From Sedimentisphaerales bacterium (GTDB lineage Bacteria; Planctomycetota; Phycisphaerae; Sedimentisphaerales; Anaerobacaceae): a DNA stretch of 24,382 bases. How positions within the stretch are numbered: position 1 is the first letter of the stretch; each line of letters opens with the position of its first letter. The notes under the pieces were generated by a model. The model ran no database searches and was not told the DNA's origin. It saw nothing but the letters and a program-made list of their open reading frames with translations. The stretch lies in contig JAFGTU010000492.1 of assembly GCA_016933985.1 (NCBI GenBank), positions 1 through 24,382 on the forward strand, read 5' to 3'. Positions 1 to 8,700 of the stretch are shown piece after piece. A program made the translations under genes and the position numbers.

Positions 1-708
1 GCCGGCCCGAACGGCGCCGGCAAGACCACGCTGCTTAATCTGCTCTGCGGGGCGGCTAAGCCGAGAACGGGCAGGATTACGATCGATTCGGCCCCGGTGG
101 AATCATACAGCACGGCAGCCTTAGCCGAAAGAATAGCCGTTGTGCGTCAGGGATTTGTGCCGATGTTTGGCTTTTCCGTGGTTGAGACGGTGATGATGGC
201 CAGGACCAGGCATTTCGGGGCGATGGGATTTGAGAGCAAAACCGACAGGGAGATAGTCAATGAAGCCCTCGATTTGACCGAGACCGCCCAATTCGCTTCG
301 CGTCCGATAGGCGCTCTGAGCGCCGGCGAGCGGCAGCGGGTATTCATCGCCAGGGCCCTTGCACAGCAAACAGAAGTGCTTTTGCTGGATGAGCCGACCA
401 GCTTCCTTGACCTCAAGCACCAGGTGGGCATATACGACCTGCTCAAAGCAGCGCAAGTCGATAAAGGAAGGACTGTTATAGCGGTTACGCACGAGATCAA
501 CCTGGCGACGCAATACTGCGATCAATCGCTGCTGATCGGAACCGATGGCAGCAGTCTATTCGGCGCCACTGCCGAGGTATTGTCCGGCGAGCATATAGAA
601 AAGGTCTTTGCGGTACCCGTATTTGCCGGGCGAATCGGAAAGAAAAAATTCTTCATCCCCATAGGCAAATTCGCAAAAGACAAGACTGAAATCAAGCGTG
701 CCCCTTGA
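1..708 (+). CDS. ABC transporter ATP-binding protein, iron-siderophore/cobalamin type (5' end cut by window)
   Basis: This is the nucleotide-binding subunit of an ABC importer. The frame is open from base 1, so the true start lies left of the window. Visible motifs in order are Walker A GPNGAGKTT (nt 4-30), a Q-loop Gln (VVRQGF, near nt 150), the signature LSAGERQ (nt 316-336), Walker B LLLDEP with catalytic Glu at nt 391-393, and the switch His in VTHE (nt 490-492). The order, the LSAGERQRVFIARAL form of the signature and the short C-terminal tail resemble the FecE/BtuD/FepC family, which powers uptake of iron-siderophores, haem or cobalamin. The permease and binding-protein genes are expected to the left, and the substrate cannot be told from this fragment. 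No intrinsic terminator is visible after the stop. Confidence 0.9.
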   Translation, partial: AGPNGAGKTTLLNLLCGAAKPRTGRITIDSAPVESYSTAALAERIAVVRQGFVPMFGFSVVETVMMARTRHFGAMGFESKTDREIVNEALDLTETAQFASRPIGALSAGERQRVFIARALAQQTEVLLLDEPTSFLDLKHQVGIYDLLKAAQVDKGRTVIAVTHEINLATQYCDQSLLIGTDGSSLFGATAEVLSGEHIEKVFAVPVFAGRIGKKKFFIPIGKFAKDKTEIKRAP

Positions 709-747
709 GCCAGGCCTGTTTGCTGTAAACTCCTGTAATTCAAGCAG

Positions 748-870
748 TTACATGGGACAGACCAATGTGCCCACACAACCGCAGACCTGCAGCCCCAAGC
801 TCGACTTTTGCCATTTTGTCATAACCTCGTTGTAGTCGAAATCCTTCAGTCCCTGGTTTTGTGCCGACAT
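748..870 (-). CDS. possible small peptide of 40 residues with C-terminal cysteines
   Basis: A short minus-strand frame in an otherwise empty gap runs from ATG (868-870) to TAA (748-750). A full Shine-Dalgarno match AAGGAG lies at 883-888, 12 nt before the ATG, which is a long but tolerated spacing. The product begins MSAQNQGLKDFDYN and ends LQVCGCVGTLVCPM, with three Cys close to the C-terminus. About 28 of 40 codons end in G or C, resembling the real genes here. The frame stays open upstream to about position 910, through a GTG. I do not recognise the family. It could be a genuine small protein, a precursor-like peptide, or the remnant of a longer gene. It converges on the ABC gene, with 39 nt between the two stops. 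Confidence 0.35.
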   Translation of the reverse strand: MSAQNQGLKDFDYNEVMTKWQKSSLGLQVCGCVGTLVCPM

Positions 871-1004
871 GAATAGCCGTAACTCCTTGCGAAACAACAC
901 TTTACGTGGTCAGGAATAGTAAAAAGTGCAAGAATCCAGCTAAGTACTGCGTCTGAATTGCCGATTCTAATCCAAACATTTCGTGTGCAGAAGAAGCTCA
1001 GGGA

Positions 1005-1013
1005 TGTTATAAT
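1005..1013 (+). promoter_or_regulatory. extended -10 promoter element upstream of the DksA-like gene
   Basis: The sequence TGTTATAAT combines a consensus TATAAT hexamer (1008-1013) with the TGn extension. No good -35 hexamer lies 16-18 nt upstream, which is usual for extended -10 promoters. Transcription would begin near 1020 and give a leader of about 50 nt to the GTG at 1071. Confidence 0.5.
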
Positions 1014-1070
1014 CCTGTATTTTACGGATACGCAAGAAACCGTTTACGACAAAGAAAGGCAAATAGGCCC

Positions 1071-1532
1071 GTGGTCAAGAAACAAAAGAAGGCTTCGAGC
1101 AAGAAGGCTAAACCGGTCCGAAAGAAGAAGAAACATCTTTCCGATGCCGACCTTGAACATTTCAAGCAACTGCTCTTAACCAAGCGAAGAGAGCTTCTGG
1201 TGAACGTGCATGGAATCGGAGACGAAGCCCTCAAGAAGTCACCCCTCGACGCCAGCGGAGACCTATCAAGCATGCCGATCCACATGGCTGATCTGGGTAC
1301 GGACAATTTCGAGCACGAATTAGCCCTGGGATTACTGGATAGTGAAATACAACTGCTGCGAGAAATCGATACCGCGTTGGAGCGTATTGAGGATGGTAGC
1401 TACGGCATTTGTCTGGGAACAGGCCAACAGATACCGAAGGCGCGCCTCGAAGCAAAGCCGTGGGCGAGATACTGCGTGGAGTATGCTCGAATGGTCGAGA
1501 AGGGCCTTGTTGAGAACAATCAGGACGAATAG
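1071..1532 (+). CDS. DksA/TraR-family protein with degenerate zinc finger
   Basis: A 153-residue protein with a Lys-rich N-terminus (about 1-22), a helical region, and a C-terminal stretch YGICLGTG...PKARLEAKPWARYCVEY typical of the DksA/TraR zinc-finger family. Family members bind the RNA polymerase secondary channel and tune transcription, often with ppGpp. The usual four-Cys finger (CxxC-CxxC) is reduced here: Cys114 and Cys135 remain, while the partner positions are Thr117 and Tyr138. Zinc binding by the standard set is therefore unlikely, although the fold may persist. The start is GTG, with AAAGG at 1055-1059 about 11 nt upstream, and an extended -10 promoter lies 58 nt before it. yacG follows after 21 nt, so the two are probably cotranscribed. 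Whether it is a true DksA functional equivalent is not shown. Confidence 0.85.
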   Translation: MVKKQKKASSKKAKPVRKKKKHLSDADLEHFKQLLLTKRRELLVNVHGIGDEALKKSPLDASGDLSSMPIHMADLGTDNFEHELALGLLDSEIQLLREIDTALERIEDGSYGICLGTGQQIPKARLEAKPWARYCVEYARMVEKGLVENNQDE

Positions 1533-1553
1533 ACAGACAAGTCGAATCTTGCC

Positions 1554-1772
1554 ATGAAGCATAGATGCCCAATATGCAAGAAACCGATAGAGACATCATC
1601 CGATGGAAACGGGAGCGAATCGGAGTTCTTGCCGTTCTGTTCCGAGCGGTGTAAACTTGCGGATCTCGGTGCCTGGCTTGATGCAGAATACAGAATAGCT
1701 TGCGAACTGCAGCCGGAACGGCTCAGCAGCGAATCCGAGCCGGCTTTTGAAGGCGCCTGCGAAGAAGAATAG
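1554..1772 (+). CDS. yacG: YacG-like zinc-binding protein (DNA gyrase inhibitor family)
   Basis: A 72-residue protein with the YacG pattern: CPIC (Cys5, Cys8), then FCSERC (Cys29, Cys33), followed directly by KLADLGAWLDAEYRI. The four Cys form the family's zinc-binding site. E. coli YacG binds GyrB and inhibits gyrase supercoiling; whether that holds in this lineage is not known. The C-terminal third is acidic (Glu-rich, ending EEE) and is usually poorly conserved. The usual length is 60-75 residues, so this copy looks complete. No clear Shine-Dalgarno precedes the ATG, and the gene follows the DksA-like gene by 21 nt, which suggests translation from a shared transcript. Confidence 0.85.
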   Translation: MKHRCPICKKPIETSSDGNGSESEFLPFCSERCKLADLGAWLDAEYRIACELQPERLSSESEPAFEGACEEE

Positions 1773-1882
1773 TCTGCGATTCGCCGGCGGGATGATGCAG
1801 GCGTCTGTGGGATTCCGGCGATGAGTGCAGGTCTGACCTGTAGTTTTGCAGAACCGGCGCAACCTTTTTGAAAGGAGGCAAA

Positions 1883-3160
1883 ATGGTCAGCAAGAAACAA
1901 CCTCTGCAGTTGTCCGATAGTTTTCTGTTCCCCAAGTTGTTCCAGGCCTTCCGTATAGCTGTCGGGCCCGGCAAGCTAATGGTCGCTCTCCTGGGCCTGA
2001 TTGTCATTTGCCTGGCCGGCCGCGTAATGGACCTCCGCAGGACGGTCGTTGTGGCCCCTGTGACGGGAGGAACGAGCAGCGAGCTTGACGTGTATATATC
2101 CAGCCCGTCACCGGATCAAGCTGTAGGCGAATTCCGGAAAGAATACGAAGCCAAAGGCTCACGCACGGGCGTTTTTTCCACGCTTTGGGACTTTAGCTCG
2201 AAGAAATTCCACACAGCTCTTAGGAATTTGTTCGAGCTGAACTTCGCAGGCGCGGCCGAGAGTATCGGCGGCTATTTCAAAGGGGTCAGGTGGGCGATGA
2301 GATTTCACTATGCCTACTGCCTGGTATTCGCCTTGATAAAACTTGCAGTCTTCTCCATAGTCGGCGGCGCGGTCTGCCGAATGGCGGCGCTGCAATTCGC
2401 ACGCGGTGAGAAGCCGGGCGTCATAGAAGCCCTACGATACAGCTCGCAAAGATTCACAAATTTCTTCTTCGCACCCATACTGCCGGTCATAAGCATTGGG
2501 ATCATAGCGGCAATCATATTCGTCTTGGGCTTTATGGCGAGAATTCCGTACATAGGAGACTTGATTTTCATCACGCCCATCATTGTGTTGGCCTTGGTCC
2601 TCGGCGGGGCGATAGCCGTTGTGATCGTAGGAACGGTTGGCGGATTCAACCTAATGTTCCCGGCCGTTGCATATGATGGTTCAGACGCTTTCGACGCGAT
2701 GAGCCGGTCTTTCAGTTACGTCTTCAGCCGACCCTGGAGGATGTGCTTTTATACTCTGATAGCCGCTGTCCACGGCGCCGTATGCTATGTATGTGTTCGA
2801 CTCTTGGCATTTCTTCTGCTCTCGGTGACTCACCTGGTGTTCTCTTTTGCCTTCGGTCTCGGCGGCAACGCCGACGGACTCGCAGCAATCTGGGCCAAGC
2901 CGGAGCTTATGAACCTCCTCGGCTCAACCTCCGCTGCAACAGCCGGTTGGACCGAAGACGTGGCGGGCTTTATCATATATTTGTTCTTATGGATCATGGC
3001 CGGATTAGTGGTATCCGTAGTGATAACTTACTACTTCTCAGCCAACACCATTGTCTATTCGCTGATGCGCAAACAAGTGGACAACGCCGGCCTTGACGAG
3101 ATCTACGAGGATGCCGCCCAATCCGAAATGAACTGCATCGCGGATTCGACGAACTCGTAA
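1883..3160 (+). CDS. polytopic membrane protein, function unknown
   Basis: A 425-residue integral membrane protein that I cannot assign to a named family. I chose the ATG at 1883 because AAAGGAGG (1871-1878) sits just upstream; a TTG at 1868 lies in front of that site and is unlikely. Hydrophobic segments are visible near residues 27-45, 130-155, 190-215, 225-260, 285-325 and 360-390, giving about six or more membrane spans. A soluble loop of roughly 80 residues follows the first span. The layout (one N-terminal span, an external loop, then a Gly/Ala/Ile-rich helical bundle) resembles uncharacterised planctomycete membrane proteins. The C-terminal tail is short and acidic. It lies 110 nt after yacG on the same strand and may share its transcript. 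Confidence 0.8.
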   Translation: MVSKKQPLQLSDSFLFPKLFQAFRIAVGPGKLMVALLGLIVICLAGRVMDLRRTVVVAPVTGGTSSELDVYISSPSPDQAVGEFRKEYEAKGSRTGVFSTLWDFSSKKFHTALRNLFELNFAGAAESIGGYFKGVRWAMRFHYAYCLVFALIKLAVFSIVGGAVCRMAALQFARGEKPGVIEALRYSSQRFTNFFFAPILPVISIGIIAAIIFVLGFMARIPYIGDLIFITPIIVLALVLGGAIAVVIVGTVGGFNLMFPAVAYDGSDAFDAMSRSFSYVFSRPWRMCFYTLIAAVHGAVCYVCVRLLAFLLLSVTHLVFSFAFGLGGNADGLAAIWAKPELMNLLGSTSAATAGWTEDVAGFIIYLFLWIMAGLVVSVVITYYFSANTIVYSLMRKQVDNAGLDEIYEDAAQSEMNCIADSTNS

Positions 3161-3378
3161 AGGGCCTCTATCGCAGCAGGCAAGTCAGACCGCACCCAGA
3201 TGATAGGCTTGGCAGTGAGCGTTTTCACGCCAACCCCAGGACGTGTGCCGGGTCGAAAGCCTTTGACCACACTTTGGCCTTCTTGGCCCGATAATGGTTC
3301 TGCAAATCCGCCGTCTCTTGGGGCCGACGATTTGCAGACCGAGATTCACAGGCTGATAGTCCAAGGAGTCTGGGTGTC

Positions 3379-3407
3379 TTGACGTATCCTCAAGCCGCCA
3401 CTATAGT
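3379..3407 (+). promoter_or_regulatory. sigma70-type promoter for the CapD/WbpM-like gene
   Basis: TTGACG (3379-3384) is separated by exactly 17 nt from TATAGT (3402-3407); each hexamer differs from consensus at one position. The predicted transcript starts near 3414 and gives a leader of about 40 nt to the ATG at 3453. The rest of the 3161-3452 gap holds nothing I can support. Confidence 0.7.
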
Positions 3408-3452
3408 TGGCCGATGAACGATGGCAGGTAGAAGCTGTTATACAGAGAAAAT

Positions 3453-5417
3453 ATGCCTGAACCAAACACTGACGCGCAGCAAGAAGACAAAGGCCCCGGA
3501 ACTGAGCATCTCTCGCACCCGGCGATGGCGTTGCTGCGCTTCCGCAAGCCTCTGATCATTCTTGCACATATTGTTGCTTTTGCCGCCTCGTTGCTTCTGT
3601 CTTTCCTTGTTGCGAGCAATATGGAGATCAAGCAGCAATGGCTCCTGGAGCAGTTCCCACCGCTGCTGTTTTTCGTCCTACTGGTTAAGCTGCCGGTGTT
3701 TGCGCTGTTCAAGCAATACCGGGGCTGGTGGCGTTATGTGGGCATTTCAGAGTTAAGCGGCATTGTTAGGGCTTCGCTGGTAAGCACTCTGATCATCGTG
3801 GGCCTGTGGTTCCTGGTTTTCATTCGAGAAGAAGGTCCGACTATCGAGGCCCTGCGGGGCATAGCCAACGTCAGCCAGGGGGTATTTATGGCTGATATGT
3901 TCGGCACGGTCCTGATTCTTTCCGGGCTTCGAATGATCATCAGGCTTTATTACGAAGAGTTTCGCACGGTCGAGGCCGGCCGGCTCAAAAGATTCCTCAT
4001 CGTCGGGGCGGGCAACACAGGAGAAACGCTGCTGCGGGATATTCACCGTATGCAGGTAACCCAGTACGAGGTTGTCGGGTTTATTGATGATGACGCGGCC
4101 AAACAAGGCATCAGTATTCATGGAATTCCCGTGCTCGGCACCGTCGAACGCCTCCCGGAAATCTGCGAGAATCGGAATATCGAAGAGATTGCCATCGCAA
4201 TGCCCTCGGCCTCGCACCAGGAGCTCAGACGCGTAATCCAAGTGTGCGAAGGGACCAAAATCCGCTTTCGAACCGTCCCGTCCCTGATGGATATTGCATC
4301 GGGCAAGTTCCGCGTCTCTCAGATTCGAGACGTTGATATAAACGACCTTCTGGGGCGTGAAGCCGTCCAGCTTGATCTCGACTTGATAGAGGCGTTCGCC
4401 AAAAACAAGACGATTCTTGTAACCGGAGCGGGCGGCTCGATCGGCTCGGAGATGTGCCGACAGCTTTGCAAGTTCAATCCGAAACTGCTTCTGCTAATCG
4501 AACAGGCTGAAAATCCCTTATTCTACATAGAACGTGAGTTGCGAAGTACCTACCCTTCCGTGGCCTTGGAGGCGGTCGTATGCAATATAACCGACGGAAT
4601 ACGCGTTGACGAGATATTCAGGCGGCATAAGCCGCAGGTAGTCATCCACGCCGCGGCTCACAAACACGTGCCCATGATGGAGCTTAATCCGGGAGAAGCC
4701 ATCAAGAACAATATTGTCGGGACTCGTAACATGGCCGACGCCGCCGACCGCAACGACGCATCCAACTTCGTAATGATCAGTACGGACAAGGCCGTTAATC
4801 CCACCAGCATTATGGGCTCGTCGAAGCGAATCGCCGAGATGTATATTCAGGACCTCAACAGGACCAGTGAGACTCATTTTGTGACGGTCCGCTTCGGCAA
4901 CGTACTTGGATCGGAAGGCTCGGTTGTGCCAATCTTCAAGAAACAGATTGCCCAGGGCGGCCCCGTCACCATCACCGACGCCAGGATGAAGCGATACTTT
5001 ATGACAATACCGGAGGCCAGCCAGCTCGTGCTTCAGGCCGCGACAATGGGCAAAGGCGGCGAGATATTCGTACTCGATATGGGCGAGCCAGTCGAAATCG
5101 TGCAGCTGGCCAAAGAGCTTATTACGCTCAGCGGCTTCAAAGCCGGGGAAGATATTGAAATAGTATATACGGGTCTAAGGCCCGGAGAGAAGCTCTTCGA
5201 AGAGCTCTCCATCGACGGCGAAGACATGCAGCAGACAAGACATCCTAAGATCGGAATCTGGATGAACATCCCGATGGACAGAGACAAACTGCGTGCAAGC
5301 ATCAATCAACTGGTCGAGATCGCCAGGACGCAGTGCCATGCGGACATAGTCGGAAAAATTAAAGAGCTCGTACCCGAATACATCGGGAGCAACAACGGCA
5401 ACTCTACATCTCAATGA
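3453..5417 (+). CDS. membrane-bound nucleotide-sugar 4,6-dehydratase, CapD/WbpM/PglF type
   Basis: A 654-residue protein of the large CapD/WbpM family. Four hydrophobic segments lie in roughly the first 165 residues. A CoA-binding-like Rossmann domain follows (GAGNTGE near 186), then a catalytic short-chain dehydrogenase/reductase domain with NAD-binding TGAGGSIGSE near 323. The catalytic region reads ISTDKAVNPT...MGSSKR: Ser443 in STD, Met454 where ordinary SDR enzymes have Tyr, and Lys458. This Ser-Met-Lys arrangement is typical of WbpM/PglF-type UDP-GlcNAc 4,6-dehydratases, which make the 4-keto-6-deoxy sugar for surface polysaccharides or glycoproteins at the inner membrane. The length matches the family. 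A TTGACG-17-TATAGT promoter precedes it and the Shine-Dalgarno is weak. It is monocistronic here, and the substrate is inferred from family only. Confidence 0.92.
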   Translation: MPEPNTDAQQEDKGPGTEHLSHPAMALLRFRKPLIILAHIVAFAASLLLSFLVASNMEIKQQWLLEQFPPLLFFVLLVKLPVFALFKQYRGWWRYVGISELSGIVRASLVSTLIIVGLWFLVFIREEGPTIEALRGIANVSQGVFMADMFGTVLILSGLRMIIRLYYEEFRTVEAGRLKRFLIVGAGNTGETLLRDIHRMQVTQYEVVGFIDDDAAKQGISIHGIPVLGTVERLPEICENRNIEEIAIAMPSASHQELRRVIQVCEGTKIRFRTVPSLMDIASGKFRVSQIRDVDINDLLGREAVQLDLDLIEAFAKNKTILVTGAGGSIGSEMCRQLCKFNPKLLLLIEQAENPLFYIERELRSTYPSVALEAVVCNITDGIRVDEIFRRHKPQVVIHAAAHKHVPMMELNPGEAIKNNIVGTRNMADAADRNDASNFVMISTDKAVNPTSIMGSSKRIAEMYIQDLNRTSETHFVTVRFGNVLGSEGSVVPIFKKQIAQGGPVTITDARMKRYFMTIPEASQLVLQAATMGKGGEIFVLDMGEPVEIVQLAKELITLSGFKAGEDIEIVYTGLRPGEKLFEELSIDGEDMQQTRHPKIGIWMNIPMDRDKLRASINQLVEIARTQCHADIVGKIKELVPEYIGSNNGNSTSQ

Positions 5418-5433
5418 CACCCTATTGGATAGC

Positions 5434-5709
5434 CTAATTCTCCTCGGACCAGTGCTGCATCAGCAGAGCGTAGTCTTTAAAATCGATTCTATTGAACTTT
5501 CTCCACCATGCATCATCTTCCCAATCGATTTCAATATCACCAGCAATAAATGCATCACACCAAGAGCTCAATCAGTAGAAGTCCGTCCACCAATTTTCGG
5601 ACATAATAGCCACATCGCAAGCGTTGAATTTCCCTTCCACTATTGGCTCCCCGTACAGCCTCACCATCATACTTTCAGTCCAAGGTCGTTGCTCATTAGT
5701 GCCAGGTTG
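5434..5709 (-). pseudogene. broken dockerin-like tail beyond the stop of the beta-helix gene
   Basis: Just past the stop of the beta-helix gene the minus strand stays open in the +1 frame for 92 codons, apart from one TGA at 5572-5574, and ends at TAG (5434-5436). The translation contains two dockerin-like half-repeats: GKFNACDVAIMSENWW before the TGA, and NRIDFKDYALLMQHWSEEN at the end. These match the 'DFA...W' pattern of planctomycete C-terminal dockerin-like modules. The simplest reading is that the adjacent gene once continued here and was broken by a one-base indel near 5696-5709 plus a TGG-to-TGA or similar change. Alternatively it is the leftover end of a second, deleted gene. No start codon with a ribosome-binding site is seen. 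Confidence 0.55.
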
Positions 5710-8700
5710 TCATTTTAAGCCAATCTTCAACTAGTAAAGCAATATCCACCAAGCTTACTGTGGTATCTCTATTTAAGTCACCCGGTTGGTAATACGTCAA
5801 ACCGAAAGTAGTACCAGCAAAATCGTGCCAGTTGACAATGCCATCGTTCGTTAAGTCAGCTAACAAGGCCCAATCGTAAGGAGGCATACTTGCTTCAGCG
5901 GTTCCTCCGTAGGCACCCATATTAATCCTCAAATTCTCACCCCACTGGTTATTGGGATCATCAGGAACAGATAACAATTCATTACCAATCTCATCGCTTG
6001 GATTACCGGCATCGATGCAACGACTTGTCGTGTCGTCCGAAGTCCAGACTGCGCGATCCGTATCCCAACTCCAACCTTCACTTTTTAAGTGATAGTCACC
6101 TTCCATCCAGTAATCATCGTTGAAGTCCTTCGGTGTACCGCAAGGATCTTCCCAATAGCCAGCATCAACGAAACAAGGATCGGTTTCAATGTTGCCGAGG
6201 TCCCAGTAAAGTACTGATCCAGTTTCAACGTAAACGCGGTCCTGTCCGCCGGCTATGTCGCAATATGCAACCGTGGCGTTTGCGATAATCCTAAGTCCCA
6301 TCTCCGGGCCCTTGGCTGCCGTATTTGCCCACAGTATGCTGTTCTCAATCCATCCAAGCCAGTTCGATTGACAGCAGATTCCGCCGCCCATATATGCGAG
6401 GTTACCGCTTATCGTATTGTTGCTCAACGTTGCGTACGAACCGCCATTACACAACACTCCCCCTCCATAGTCTGCCATGTTTCCGGTAACTATGTTATTC
6501 TCTATCAAGGCTAGTTGGCAAAACTGGAGATACATCCCCCCGCCATTTTGGCCCTTGTTGCCTACTATGGTGTTACCATTTATCTGGAGGCTCCAAGGAC
6601 TCCAGGCGCATAATCCGCCCCCATCCTGTTCCGCTATATTTCCCTTGATGACATTTTTCTTGATGGGACACGCACTATACGTATATATCCCCCCTCCTTT
6701 TTGTGCTGCATTGCACTTAATCGTATTGTTTTGGATAGTCGGAATAGAAAAATAGTACACATAGATTCCACCTCCGATATATGCAGAATTACCCTTTAAC
6801 GTGCAATTTGAGATTGTAGGGCTGCTGTTCCTTTCGCAATAGAGCCCCCCGCCACCCCACAAATTCTCTCCATTGCCACCTGTAATGGTGAAGCCGTCAA
6901 GGAGTGTACCCACGCCACCGCCACAATACACAACCGTATAACAGTTATCGTTTCGTGTCGGTTCCGTTAACAGGTCACAAACATCATCGATTTCGACATC
7001 ATCACCATTCAGGTCGCCGCTCAAGATGGTCTCATAGAATGAAATATCTCTCACATTGGGATCGGGCTCACCGAAACCGGCGTAGCCGCCCTTAACAGCT
7101 ACGTGATTAGGAATCGCAAACCAAGCAAAACGGTCACCGGACAAAGGCTCAGCCGGCTTGTATATCCCTTGTGCCACTCGGATCTCTTCGACGTTTTGAA
7201 CACGCAGCGCATCTTGCAGGTCCGTGAACGCATCGGCCCAATCCCATCCTTTATTTTCGCCGTTTGCGCTTGTATCAACATAAGCAATAATGGGATCGTT
7301 ATCATTTTCAGTCGCGCTGACGTAGGTTGTCGTAAATCCGGCATATCCAGGCGGAGCTGGAACACTGATCCGAATAGCGGCTTGACCATTTATCCAATCT
7401 TTGTCTTCGGCTGCTGCAATCATTACGTTCTGAGCCATTGAATAGTTAGATGAATTGAAAATCAGCACCATGCCCGATTCGACGGTGATGTCGGTATCGC
7501 CGGATTCCCAGGTCACCATTACCTCGGTCGAGTTTCCCGGATCCCAGGCTAAGGCCACAGTGAAGGCTGCTGTCCCACCTTCAGGAACTGAAATGCCGCT
7601 AGTGCTCAGGCGAAGGTATCCAATCAAATCGTTGTCTTTTTCTGTTGCGGTCACTTCTCTTGTGGTGAATCCGGCGAAGCCCGGAGGAGCTGGGGCTATG
7701 ATTGTGATTGCAGCTTCCCCGTTACTGTTATCCAAGTCCTCGCCGGCCGACAACGTGATACCTTGGGGAATTGAGTAGTTGGAAGAATCGAAAATCAAGA
7801 CAGCGCCTGATTCGACAGTGATGTCGGTATCCCCGTATTCCCAAGCTACCGTAACCTGAGTCGGTCCGCACGGATCCCACGCCAAGGCCACGGTGAAGCC
7901 CTGTGTGCCACCTTCAGGAACGATGAGCGATGTGGTGCTCGCAACAATATACCCAATGGAATCATTATCTGCCTCGATTGCAGTTACCTTGGCAGTTGGA
8001 AATCCGCTGGCAATTATTCGGATTACAGCTTCGTCATTTCTGGAGTCTCGATCCTCACCGGCACCGAGTATTACGCTCTGTGGCATCGTGTAGTTGAATG
8101 AGTCGAAAACGAGCAATCCTACGGACTCGATCGCGATGTCGGCATCTCCTGACTCCCAGTAAACCGTCACTTGTACCGGGCCGCACGGGTCCCTTGCCAG
8201 CGCCACTGTAAGTTCGGCCGTTCCGCCTTCGGGTACTATTATCGACGTTGAACTCAGGGCAAAGCTTTGCGCCGGCCCTTCGTACGCACCCATATCCACA
8301 GCGCCGTTGATGATGCGAGGCTCTCCCTCGAGATCAGTCGTTAACCAGGACGGAACGGCTGAGTTGTCGCCGCTATCCAGGCAAGGCGATCCCCAGACCA
8401 TGCGAAAGTTGTCGTCGTCCGTTCCTGGTATATTGTCGGCTCCATTGGGATCCACAAACATTGGATCGACATTGATATTACCCTCGCCGAACCAGCCGCC
8501 TTCTATATCACTGTAAGTTACAACCGAGGCCGAATTGCGATAGTCTTCGACTCCACCGTCCCAGAGAATGCAATTCGTTATTACAGGGCTGCTATGTTCA
8601 TTGTATATCCCACTGACTGAGTGCCCTGCGAACGTGCAGTTGATGACGATTGCGTCACTCCAAAGGTTACATATACCATGATCCGAATTGCTTCTAAAGA

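Larger units (their letters stand above)
709..1070. other. intergenic region between the ABC gene and the DksA-like gene
   Basis: This stretch of 362 nt holds the possible 40-residue peptide (748-870, minus strand) and an extended -10 promoter element (1005-1013) reading right. An imperfect hairpin (GGGACA/TGTgCCC, about 754-777) has no T-tract. I see no tRNA and no recognisable riboswitch core. Confidence 0.5.

Noticed and set aside
709..1070. Cobalamin or metal riboswitch near the ABC gene
   Set aside because: The gap is downstream of the ABC gene and no conserved box is visible.
3200..3382. 60-codon plus-strand frame between the membrane protein and the CapD-like gene
   Set aside because: No ribosome-binding site and no protein-like pattern; its end overlaps the promoter of the next gene.
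5425..5718. 97-codon plus-strand frame after the CapD-like gene
   Set aside because: It is the opposite strand of the dockerin-like relic, which has the better protein signal; no ribosome-binding site is seen.
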